This document shows, one piece after another, positions 47,121 through 55,443 of a DNA stretch of 64,000 nucleotides (position 1 is the first letter of the stretch; each line of letters opens with the position of its first letter). This stretch comes from an uncultured Pseudoalteromonas sp. (GTDB taxonomy: Bacteria > Pseudomonadota > Gammaproteobacteria > Enterobacterales > Alteromonadaceae): contig CANLRB010000021.1 of the NCBI GenBank assembly GCA_947493455.1, positions 19,114 to 83,113 of the forward strand, given 5' to 3'. Both the position numbers and the translations under genes were made by a program. The notes under the pieces were generated by a model. It was not told the origin of the DNA and ran no database searches. It worked only from the letters and a program-made list of their open reading frames with translations.

Positions 47121-48080
47121 ATGTCAGTAACAAAAGTGATTGTTCATATAGGTTTGCCTAAAACAGGAAGTAGTTCTATCCAGCGATTTTTATCGGCCAA
47201 TAAAAGCCTTTTAAAAGAAAATGGTGTGTTTTATTCGCCAAAATCCTCGTTTGATCACTGTGCTGAAATTACAGAAATAGTGCAGTCAGGAGAAGAACAG
47301 CGTTTATCGTCTTTTTTGCAGCATCAATTAAAAAGCGCTGAGGAAGAACAATGCACGATGTTAATCATTTCATCAGAATGCCTGTTTGAACGCGCTAGAT
47401 GGGTAAAGTCTACTTTTTCAAAGCAATTATCTCATTTAGATTCAGAGTACATATGTTACTTTCGTAATATTGGCGATTATTATTTAGCGGCATGGCAACA
47501 ATGGTTTTATAAAAGTGAAAGCTTTGATTCATTTGATAGTTATATTAAGAATTTTGGTAACATTAGTGGGTGGATGACTCATTTTAAAGAGTGGGAAGAA
47601 GTTGCTCATGAGCGGCTTGTTGTGCGTCCATTTGACCGTAAAAAGCTATTCAATGAGAATCTTAATGAAGACTTTTTAAATAATTGCTCTATTCCGATTG
47701 CTTATAACCTTTTCAATGAACCAGAAGTTAAACCTAATGATATTTGGGGGAGCAATCGCTCTTTTGATGCAAGAGGTAACTTTTTATTAGAAACATTGAG
47801 CGAAGTTGCACAAGGCGATATTCACGATCACAGCGCGCAGCTATTTTTAGCACAAGAACTATCTGAACTCGTGTACGGAACTCAAAAAAAGCAGTTATCT
47901 CGCGATCAAGCATGGATTTTGAACTTTCGCCATAAAGGACTTATCGAGTATCTTGAATCGAAACATCCTGTTTTAATACAGAGTATTAAAGCAAAGGGAT
48001 ATGAGTCAGAAGAAAGTGTTGACTATCAGCAATTGGCAACAAAGTTAATAAAAAAGCTTTGGAGCTTACGCAATGGGTAA
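47121..48080 (+). CDS. Sulfotransferase-like protein
   Basis: 319 residues with the P-loop-like start VHIGLPKTGSSSIQRFL, the phosphosulfate-binding loop of sulfotransferases. A strand with CYFRNIGDYYLAAWQQWF occupies the usual 3'-phosphate site, followed by WEEVAHERLVVRPFDR. It is a second, distantly related sulfotransferase in this cluster. A ribosome binding site (AGGTAGGG) lies upstream. The remnant at 48073 overlaps its end. Confidence 0.78.
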   Translation: MSVTKVIVHIGLPKTGSSSIQRFLSANKSLLKENGVFYSPKSSFDHCAEITEIVQSGEEQRLSSFLQHQLKSAEEEQCTMLIISSECLFERARWVKSTFSKQLSHLDSEYICYFRNIGDYYLAAWQQWFYKSESFDSFDSYIKNFGNISGWMTHFKEWEEVAHERLVVRPFDRKKLFNENLNEDFLNNCSIPIAYNLFNEPEVKPNDIWGSNRSFDARGNFLLETLSEVAQGDIHDHSAQLFLAQELSELVYGTQKKQLSRDQAWILNFRHKGLIEYLESKHPVLIQSIKAKGYESEESVDYQQLATKLIKKLWSLRNG

Positions 48081-48248
48081 AGATTACCAAGATAGAGATA
48101 GAAACTTTGTCGATTATAAACTCGCAATACCGTCTGGTTTTGATCTTCCTCTACGTAATGGAGGAACACAAAGTTTTTGTTAGGAAAAGATATAAAGCTT
48201 CACAGTAAGCAATTGACAAAGTGGTTTTTACAACGTGATAACAGTTGA
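48073..48248 (+). pseudogene. Remnant of a DUF6473-like gene
   Basis: A 36-codon frame from ATG 48073 encodes a peptide with DYQDRDRNFVDYKLAIPSGF, then DLPLR, which resembles the start of DUF6473 proteins found beside sulfotransferases. The frame stops at 48181. In another frame, 48183-48248 continues as a plausible tail (KLHSKQLTKWFLQRDNS). This looks like an N-terminal and a C-terminal scrap joined by deletion. The family match is from memory. Confidence 0.35.
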
Positions 48249-48317
48249 TGGTACGAACAAAATAGCTATCGCTATAGAATTTAGCGGAACTATATTAGTT
48301 GAGCGTAGTGATTACAC

Positions 48318-50651
48318 ATGAAATTAGTAAAAACATTTAGCAATAAAATTGTGCATAACGATGACGAAGTCGTTATTTATTGTTGTGCGCGTGACGAGTC
48401 GCTACGATTACCGTATTTCATCGAATACCATAGAGGCATTGGAGTTAACAAGTTTATTTTTGTTGATAATGGTTCCACTGATGGTAGCTTAGAATTCCTT
48501 AAGCAGCAAAGCGATTGTTGCGTGTTTACAACCGATGATAGCTACAATGAAAGTGGATGCGGTATTGATTGGATAAATCATCTTGTTCCGCAGTTTAGTC
48601 TTGGTAAATGGGTGCTAGTGCTTGATGTTGACGAATTGTTTGCGCTGCCCAGTGGTCTCTCACATATTTCACAACTCATTGAACAATTAGAAGATGAGGG
48701 GGCATCGGCATATAGAACGTTAATGTTAGATATGTATTCTGACAAGGCCGTTGCAGACACGCTTTATGCCGCTGGAGATGACTTTTTAACAAGCTGTGCT
48801 TACTTTGATGATGGGCGAAGTTATCAAGTCGCTAGTGAAGGTGTATATCATGGGCTCTTTATTAAAGGTGGTCCACGACAACGCTTTTTCGCCGAAAAAA
48901 ATGAATCTCCATTTATTGGTAAAATCCCGTTGATAAAATGGGGACTCCAAACTTTTTTAAAGAGCTCTACTCATTTTGTTTGTGGTGCGAAAGCAAGTTC
49001 AGGGAGTGGCGTTATTTTTCATTTCAAATTCTTCTTTGATTGCATTAAAAAAGTAGAAATCGAAGTAGAGCGCAAAGAGCATTGGAATGATGCAATAGAG
49101 TATCAGCGCTATTTGCGAGTATTTGAGAGGAATAAAAACCTAACGTTATACAGCCCTGAATTAAGTCATAAATTTTCTTCGATGGCTCAGTTGGAGGAGC
49201 TTGGTTTTATTAAACCTATTTCTATTAATCATACAAAAATATTGATAGTTGGGTTGAATCGAACAGGCACGCTGAGCTTGCATCAAATGTTGTTAGACAA
49301 CCAAGTGAAGTCGGCACATTGGGAAAGCGGGCGTCTTGGCTCGCAAATTAAAAAGAATTTAGATTATGGCGTAGAATTACTTACTGAACTGGATGAGTTT
49401 GAGGCGTTCTCTGACATGGTTTATGAAGATAACGCCCAGACTTATTTTTTGATGAATACAGCGCTTGAGATATTGGTAAAACAGTATCCAAATGCTTTGT
49501 TTGTCTTAAATTATAGGCCGCTTGGGAAGTGGATGAGAAGTATTTCGAGGCATCAATCTGGACAATACTTACGGCGTGAAGTAGTGCGCCAAGGTTCATA
49601 TAAAAATGTACTAGATTATTGGTATAAGCTTCATAAACAGCATTACGAATCTGCAAGAACTCTCTTTGATAATAACAAAGATATTAAGTCGATTGAGTTT
49701 AATATTGAACGAGATCATGTCTATAAATTAATAACGTTTTTTAATAAACACGGAGTGAACATAATGCCCGACAATCTCCCTCATAAAAATAATTCGTCGA
49801 AAAATGGAGATATCTATGATGCTCACTTTTACGAAACGTATGCGCAAAAGTCAACTCAGTCAGCCATGATTATACTCGATATTCTGCTGCGATATTTTAA
49901 ACCAAATTCCATTGCTGATTTTGGTTGCGGCATCGGTACTTGGTTAGCTGCAGCTGAAGCGCAGGGAATTGAAAATTTAACCGGTTTTGATGGTGATTGG
50001 GTCGACCAAAGTAAATTACTATCGAAAAATATAAAGTTTAATAAAACTGACTTTACTGAACTGTATCAGGTAGAGGAAGACTATGATCTGGCTATCTCGC
50101 TTGAGGTGGCAGAGCATATCGAGTCGAAATATGCTGACCAGTTCGTTAATACAATTTGTAGTGCGGCGGAGGTTGTAGTTTTTAGTGCTGCAATACCGTA
50201 TCAAGGAGGCGCAGGCCATGTTAACGAGCAGCCTCAATCTTATTGGGTAGCATTATTTGAGAAAAATGATTTTGTTTGTATCGACTTATTCCGAAATGAG
50301 GTTTGGAATAACGACTCAGTCGAATTTTGGTATAAGGCGAATACGCTTTTATTTTTAAAGCGTTCAGTTTATGAAGTGCGCAAAGGTGAATTTGAGCTTT
50401 TTCAGCTAGTAAACGCCGATTTAGTGCATCCTGATATGGCGAGCCATATAGCTATAGAAGGTAATAAACGACTGCAAAGTACAATTGACCAATTACGTGA
50501 TACTGCGCTGAAGTTAGAGAGTGTGGATTTACTTGCAGCTCGCTCTCTAATGCAAATAGCTCATGAGAAGAGACCAAACGGGAGTTTTATTAAAGAAAAG
50601 CTCAATTATTATGAGAGCATACTCGAAAAGGTAATTAATAAAAGCGTCTGA
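48318..50651 (+). CDS. Three-domain fusion: glycosyltransferase, sulfotransferase-like and methyltransferase
   Basis: 777 residues in one uninterrupted frame. Residues 1-300: GT2/GT92-like domain (YCCARDESLRLPYFIEYHR, FVDNGSTDGSLEFL, metal site LDVDELF). Residues 305-490: sulfotransferase-like P-loop domain (ILIVGLNRTGTLSLHQ and NALFVLNYRPLGKWMRS). Residues 500-700: SAM-dependent methyltransferase (YETYAQKS, SIADFGCGIGTWLAA, SLEVAEHIESK). A helical tail ends the protein. Such a fusion could cap or modify chain ends by adding a sugar, sulfate and methyl. This would be reminiscent of chain terminators such as WbdD, which combine methyl and phosphate transfer. It is the last gene of the glycan region and ends at a strong terminator. 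Confidence 0.82.
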   Translation: MKLVKTFSNKIVHNDDEVVIYCCARDESLRLPYFIEYHRGIGVNKFIFVDNGSTDGSLEFLKQQSDCCVFTTDDSYNESGCGIDWINHLVPQFSLGKWVLVLDVDELFALPSGLSHISQLIEQLEDEGASAYRTLMLDMYSDKAVADTLYAAGDDFLTSCAYFDDGRSYQVASEGVYHGLFIKGGPRQRFFAEKNESPFIGKIPLIKWGLQTFLKSSTHFVCGAKASSGSGVIFHFKFFFDCIKKVEIEVERKEHWNDAIEYQRYLRVFERNKNLTLYSPELSHKFSSMAQLEELGFIKPISINHTKILIVGLNRTGTLSLHQMLLDNQVKSAHWESGRLGSQIKKNLDYGVELLTELDEFEAFSDMVYEDNAQTYFLMNTALEILVKQYPNALFVLNYRPLGKWMRSISRHQSGQYLRREVVRQGSYKNVLDYWYKLHKQHYESARTLFDNNKDIKSIEFNIERDHVYKLITFFNKHGVNIMPDNLPHKNNSSKNGDIYDAHFYETYAQKSTQSAMIILDILLRYFKPNSIADFGCGIGTWLAAAEAQGIENLTGFDGDWVDQSKLLSKNIKFNKTDFTELYQVEEDYDLAISLEVAEHIESKYADQFVNTICSAAEVVVFSAAIPYQGGAGHVNEQPQSYWVALFEKNDFVCIDLFRNEVWNNDSVEFWYKANTLLFLKRSVYEVRKGEFELFQLVNADLVHPDMASHIAIEGNKRLQSTIDQLRDTALKLESVDLLAARSLMQIAHEKRPNGSFIKEKLNYYESILEKVINKSV

Positions 50652-50653
50652 CT

Positions 50654-50689
50654 AAAAAACCGTAATCATTTTTATGATTACGGTTTTTT
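50654..50689. terminator. Bidirectional terminator between convergent genes
   Basis: Stem of 16 bp: AAAAAACCGTAATCAT (50654-50669), loop TTTT, then the exact complement to 50689. A and T runs on both sides let it work for the 48318 gene on the plus strand and the 50729 gene on the minus strand. Confidence 0.92.
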
Positions 50690-50728
50690 ATTTCTATTGT
50701 GAGCGTAAATAAGCCTCACTAAAACCTA

Positions 50729-51664
50729 TTAAGGGTTCTCTAACGTGTTTAATCTCGAAAGAATATCTGCAATCACAGTTTCTAACGAAACATTTTCGTT
50801 ATAAATTAAGTCACCTTTAATTGTTAGATCACTGTTTGCATCCAATTGTAGATCCCAATTCGCGGTTGTTGAATCAATAATATTTATTCTAAAGGTGTTA
50901 CTCGAGTTGTTAAGATCAATTGAATTAGTTTTAGTTCTAAGAGCTAAACTAGCGAACTCGTCACTTGATTCAGTCTCTAAAACTAGACTGTATGGGTAAC
51001 CTGAAGCGGTAGTATCGCGTACATGTAAATGAGCGTCAGGGTTCTCCGTGCCCATACCAACATCACCATCAGCAGCAATAAAAAGTGAACCTGTATCGGC
51101 ACCTGGCTTGATTTTAAATGGTAGTTGACTTCCATTGGTTACGTCACGGACGAAGAAGTTTGCTTCGTTACCTGCTAAGTCCCATGTTTGCGCTGTAAAG
51201 CCTGATGAGCCATCCTGCTCCAAGCGTAATGTTGGTGAATTACCAGATTTAACATGCAAATCAACTACAGGGTTTGATACGCCAATACCAACATCACCTG
51301 CCGAATCTACGCGTAACGCATTTGCCGGCGCGCCTGCGTCAACGCGAAACACTTGGCGACCAGCTGTTGAATCTTCAAATGCAAGGTAGTTGTCACCGCC
51401 ATTAGCAGAGTCATTTGCCACGATTCGCCAGTCATTTTTAGGGAATGAAGCTGATGTACTGGTATCGTCGAAATGAATACGCAGGTTATTTTCTTTCACA
51501 CGCATAGTGTCAAAACCAAAGCTTTCACCATTTGCACAGTCATTACCAATACAAGCACTAAATGTGATAATAACATCGTCATTAAAAACTTGGTCAGCAT
51601 GGGCATTAAAACAAGCTGTGAGCGACAGGGCCAATGCACTTAATTGTAAAATTTTCTTTTTCAT
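50729..51664 (-). CDS. Secreted tail-fibre-like beta-repeat protein
   Basis: 311 residues with a signal peptide (MKKKILQLSALALSLTACF, then NAHA; a Cys near residue 18 could also suggest a lipoprotein). Two copies of a phage tail-fibre-type unit are visible: AGDVGIGVSNPVVDLHV and DGDVGMGTENPDAHLHV. Asp- and Asn-rich strands follow, then a short C-terminal coiled coil (VIADILSRLNTLE) that may trimerise. There is no chaperone-of-endosialidase tail. No phage genes surround it, so it is more likely a secreted surface fibre than prophage debris. It lies 11 bases after a small secreted-protein gene. Confidence 0.75.
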   Translation of the reverse strand: MKKKILQLSALALSLTACFNAHADQVFNDDVIITFSACIGNDCANGESFGFDTMRVKENNLRIHFDDTSTSASFPKNDWRIVANDSANGGDNYLAFEDSTAGRQVFRVDAGAPANALRVDSAGDVGIGVSNPVVDLHVKSGNSPTLRLEQDGSSGFTAQTWDLAGNEANFFVRDVTNGSQLPFKIKPGADTGSLFIAADGDVGMGTENPDAHLHVRDTTASGYPYSLVLETESSDEFASLALRTKTNSIDLNNSSNTFRINIIDSTTANWDLQLDANSDLTIKGDLIYNENVSLETVIADILSRLNTLENP

Positions 51665-51675
51665 TTTTCTAGCTC

Positions 51676-52140
51676 CTACTGCTTGCTGTCACGTTTTAGT
51701 GAAGGTGCTTTTTCTTGCATAATGTTATGTGTAACCACAGCAAAATTTTCGGTAGTAAAAGTACCTGAAGTCGAATCTATTTTTGAGATAAAGCCACGCG
51801 CATCAGCGCTGCGACCATTATTCATTGTGTCTTTTACTTCTTGCAAATACTCAACAGCTTTAATTTCATAACTATAAGTACCATCTTCTGGCAATTTAAG
51901 TGCGCTCACGTTTAGTGAAGGTACATCACTTTCAAAGCTGTGGTTAAAACCATTTTGGCCAGTAACAGAAATAATAAATTTATTGTATGACTTCATTGGG
52001 GTGAAATCGATATGGCTCTCAGACAAAGTCGTAATAATTTCATCTGACTTAGCCTGTTGTAATTCATAAACACTGTTCGCAGCCATAGCTGGCAGTGCGA
52101 CTGCAGTGCAAAGTACTGCTGATGTTAATATGCGACGCAT
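51676..52140 (-). CDS. Small secreted protein of unknown function, partner of the fibre-like protein
   Basis: 154 residues from the ATG at 52140, which has GAGAGGA 8 bases upstream; a GTG at 52146 is too close to that site. Signal peptide MRRILTSAVLCTAVALPAMA. The mature part appears beta-rich (FIISVTGQNGFNHSFESD, YSYEIKAVEYLQE). A basic C-terminal tail (APSLKRDSKQ) ends the protein. It is the first gene of a two-gene unit with the fibre-like gene. A role in export or folding of its partner is a guess. Confidence 0.7.
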   Translation of the reverse strand: MRRILTSAVLCTAVALPAMAANSVYELQQAKSDEIITTLSESHIDFTPMKSYNKFIISVTGQNGFNHSFESDVPSLNVSALKLPEDGTYSYEIKAVEYLQEVKDTMNNGRSADARGFISKIDSTSGTFTTENFAVVTHNIMQEKAPSLKRDSKQ

Positions 52141-52371
52141 GATCACGGTCCTCTCAGTTTAGTTCCATTCAGTTATATTCAAATGCAAACTAATTTATAA
52201 TTATCACTATTAAGTTTAACAAAAATTTACAAATATGAAATAATGCAGGTGTTGTTTATTTGGCCTAAACAGCTGCACTTCCTTTTATTAAAAAATCCTT
52301 TTCTATTCATTTTAAGGATAAATGTGCAGGAAAAATGGATGAGCAAAAATTTTTTGAAGGAAAGCGATTCA

Positions 52372-55300
52372 ATGAAGTTTATAAAATCATTAGTTTATAC
52401 AGCAGTGTGTGCAAGTGTATTGCAGTGTGCACAAGCAAGTGATCAGTCACTTAATAAAATATTAGATGCAATCAATAAGCTGGAAGCAAAATCAGAGCCT
52501 AAGTGTTATGCCACCGCATCACGCCTTGAAGACTTTATGTTCGGTACACCACTTAGCGATGAAGCTCGTTTTGCAAAAAATTTATTACAAAAAGATTTCA
52601 TCAACCTAATCTGGCAACAAGCAGCGCAAATAGCATTGCAAGAAGGTGAAGAGATTATTCTAAAATCTCACATAATCGCTGCGCAAAATAAGTTGTTCAA
52701 AACAGAAAAAACAGAAAAAGGACATTGGCGACTTAACTTTAATGGCGATCAACAAGTCACCTTACATAAAGATGATAAACGTCAGTATGGCAGTATTGCG
52801 TATTCTCTGCGCGCAGTACTCGCGGTGCAGCAAGAAGCGTTACTAGACTTTGACAATAATATAACGCCACTCACCGAGCTCGCTGTAAATGCGCTTAAAG
52901 ATAGCCTCGACTTTTATACGTTGGCAGCGTTGAAGGTTGCTGATAATAGCGCGCGAATGCAAAACGAGCGTTTAATTATGGTGGATAATTTAAATGCAGT
53001 GTGGCTTGGGCTCGGTGCGACCGCCAGCAGCAAAGAGTTAAACCCGGTGCGAGAATACAAACTCATCGAACCGACGCTACTCAACCAAATGGCAGAGCGA
53101 AAACTCGCTTCTTATGCCAGTTACAATAGAGTGAGTAATCAGCTATTTTTACGTAATTTACAGGTTTATTTTGCGCGTGTAACCTGGCCGAGTGATAAAG
53201 CACAAAGCGATAAAATCATCGATACATTTAGTCAATTACTGACCCAGTTTTCAGCGCACTTGTATTTAGGTGCACAGAACAATGCAATGACGCAACAGCT
53301 GGGCGCAATCAGCGAACAAGCGGTTTATGATTTTGCGATGCAATCAATTCCGCATAAAATAAATGAATATGAAGACGCGTTATTTTTCCCTAATTTTTCT
53401 AAAGATAAACAAATCTATATTGAATCCTATGATATGGACGCATTTCGCGATGCAGGAGTGCATTGGGTTTATCTACAGCAAGCAATTAGTTCGCCTGAGT
53501 TCAAATTATTTATCGAGCCAGATCCGTTTGCAGCAGAACTTATTGTAGAGAATATCGCTCAGTATGGCGTTTTGTTATTGCGTGTTGCCGGTAATTTAGC
53601 AAAACAAGAAAAAAGTGATTACCTTGTTGCTGAGCATATTGTCAAAGCGCAAGCGTTACTCGATAAAAAAATCGCACAGCATAAAACGGCCAAAGAATCG
53701 AAAACCGCTGCTCAAAAGCTGGCGTCGGCCAGCGAGAGTGACAAAAAAGTTGGTTTTGTGAATGTGACCGATTTAGCGGGATTAAATTATCAACATCGCT
53801 CTTCAGATTGGCTTAATCGACAGTTGCGGACATTTTTAAGAAAAGACGAATCAACGGGAATTGTTACCATACCACCTGCCTTTGGTGGTTCAGGTGTTGC
53901 GACTGAAGATATCAATAACGATGGTCTTGTTGATATATTTATTTTAGGCGGGCGCGGGAATACGCTTTATTTGAATCAAGGTGATGGCAAATTTAGTGAT
54001 GTGACTGAAAAAATGGGATTGAATTGGCTTCGTCCTGAAGATGGTCACCCTGGGGAAAGTCGTCAACCGATTATTGCCGATATCAATAATGATGGTTGGC
54101 AAGATATCGTAGTAACCTATGTTAATGATGTTCATCGTGTCTATAAAAATGTCGACGGCAAAAAATTTGTTGATATGACAACTGAAGCAAACTTAGGTGG
54201 ACGTAATCTTGTTGGTGGTCCGGCAACCATGTTTGATTTTGATAAAGACGGTGACCTTGATCTCTACATCACATACTTTGGTAATTATATTGAAGGTGAT
54301 TTACCAACCTTAAAGCGCCGTAATACAAATGGTAAGCCAAATCAGTTATTTGAAAATGTTGGTGATTTTAAATTTAAGAACGTGACCCAAGGTTCTGGTC
54401 TTGATAATACCGGCTGGGCACAAGCGGTCGCGCATACTGATTTAAATGGCGATGACTGGCAAGATGTGATTGTTGGTAACGACTTTGGTGTGAATAGTTA
54501 CTACATCAATATGAAAGATGGCTCGTTTAAAGATATATCTGCTGAAATAGGCACCGATAAGCCATCGTATACTATGGGTATTGGTATTACAGATTTAAAT
54601 CAGGACAATAAGCCAGACGTTTATATTTCAAATATTGTGACTATGAACAAGGACGAAACCTATGTACTGCCAAATCAAGATACCCAATTAAAGTTTAATG
54701 CCGATAAATTGGCTCATATGCGGGTGGTGGAAGCGAACGACCTCTTTATTTCTGAACCGAATGATGCACTTCGCTATCAAAATAGCGATATTATTGGTCG
54801 TGGTTACTCGTCAACAGGATGGGCATGGGATGCTGATTTCTTTGACTATGATCTTGACGGTGATGATGATTTGTATGTGTTAAACGGTATGAATGAGTTT
54901 AATTTATACAGCAGTAAAAACCCGTATTATCAAGATAAAGATGGTAATAAAATAGATGCCGTGCTGCCTGTCAGTGAGAAAGAAGAAAATGTCTTTTTTG
55001 AAAATACACAAGGGCGTTTAGAAGTATCCAAGTTGGATATGGGACTCAACCTGTTAAGTAACTCGCGCAGTGCCGCTTATTTTGATATTGAAAATGACGG
55101 TGACTTGGACATTGTGATAAATAATTATCATGAACCCGCGGCGTTATTTAACAATAATCTTATGTCGAATAATAACTGGTTGAAAATAAAGTTAACCGGT
55201 GATCCAAAACAGCAAGTCAGTAAAGATGCAATTGGTGCTCGTATATACGTTACCTTGGTAAATGGGCAGCGCGTTTGGCGCGAAGTACGCAGTACAGATG

Positions 55301-55443
55301 GCTATATGTCAGTGCATCCTAAGCAGCAACACTTTGGCTTAGGGAATGCAAAAGAAGTTACTGTTGAGGTGGTTTGGCCAAATGGTAAAATCACTAAATA
55401 CAATAACATTGCAGCGAATCAAGCAATGGAGATTGCATTATGA
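52372..55443 (+). CDS. Secreted FG-GAP repeat protein with ASPIC/UnbV domain (CRTAC1-like)
   Basis: 1,023-residue exported protein. The start at 52372 has AAGGAAAG 7 bases upstream and gives a signal peptide (MKFIKSLVYTAVCASVLQCAQAS); the frame is open from 52243. Residues 25-490 are helical and unrecognised. From about 505 to 910 come FG-GAP/VCBS-type calcium repeats (DINNDGLVDIFI, DINNDGWQDIVV, DFDKDGDLDLYI, DFDYDLDGDDDLYV). The last 90 residues form an ASPIC/UnbV domain (IGARIYV, VRSTDGYMSVHPKQQHFGLG). Such proteins are secreted beta-propellers of unclear role. The stop overlaps the next start (ATGA), coupling it to the thioredoxin-like gene. Confidence 0.85.
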   Translation: MKFIKSLVYTAVCASVLQCAQASDQSLNKILDAINKLEAKSEPKCYATASRLEDFMFGTPLSDEARFAKNLLQKDFINLIWQQAAQIALQEGEEIILKSHIIAAQNKLFKTEKTEKGHWRLNFNGDQQVTLHKDDKRQYGSIAYSLRAVLAVQQEALLDFDNNITPLTELAVNALKDSLDFYTLAALKVADNSARMQNERLIMVDNLNAVWLGLGATASSKELNPVREYKLIEPTLLNQMAERKLASYASYNRVSNQLFLRNLQVYFARVTWPSDKAQSDKIIDTFSQLLTQFSAHLYLGAQNNAMTQQLGAISEQAVYDFAMQSIPHKINEYEDALFFPNFSKDKQIYIESYDMDAFRDAGVHWVYLQQAISSPEFKLFIEPDPFAAELIVENIAQYGVLLLRVAGNLAKQEKSDYLVAEHIVKAQALLDKKIAQHKTAKESKTAAQKLASASESDKKVGFVNVTDLAGLNYQHRSSDWLNRQLRTFLRKDESTGIVTIPPAFGGSGVATEDINNDGLVDIFILGGRGNTLYLNQGDGKFSDVTEKMGLNWLRPEDGHPGESRQPIIADINNDGWQDIVVTYVNDVHRVYKNVDGKKFVDMTTEANLGGRNLVGGPATMFDFDKDGDLDLYITYFGNYIEGDLPTLKRRNTNGKPNQLFENVGDFKFKNVTQGSGLDNTGWAQAVAHTDLNGDDWQDVIVGNDFGVNSYYINMKDGSFKDISAEIGTDKPSYTMGIGITDLNQDNKPDVYISNIVTMNKDETYVLPNQDTQLKFNADKLAHMRVVEANDLFISEPNDALRYQNSDIIGRGYSSTGWAWDADFFDYDLDGDDDLYVLNGMNEFNLYSSKNPYYQDKDGNKIDAVLPVSEKEENVFFENTQGRLEVSKLDMGLNLLSNSRSAAYFDIENDGDLDIVINNYHEPAALFNNNLMSNNNWLKIKLTGDPKQQVSKDAIGARIYVTLVNGQRVWREVRSTDGYMSVHPKQQHFGLGNAKEVTVEVVWPNGKITKYNNIAANQAMEIAL

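Noticed and set aside
50729-51664. Prophage remnant
   Set aside because: Only the fibre-like repeats resemble phage. No integrase, capsid, terminase or lysis genes lie nearby, and the protein has a bacterial signal peptide.
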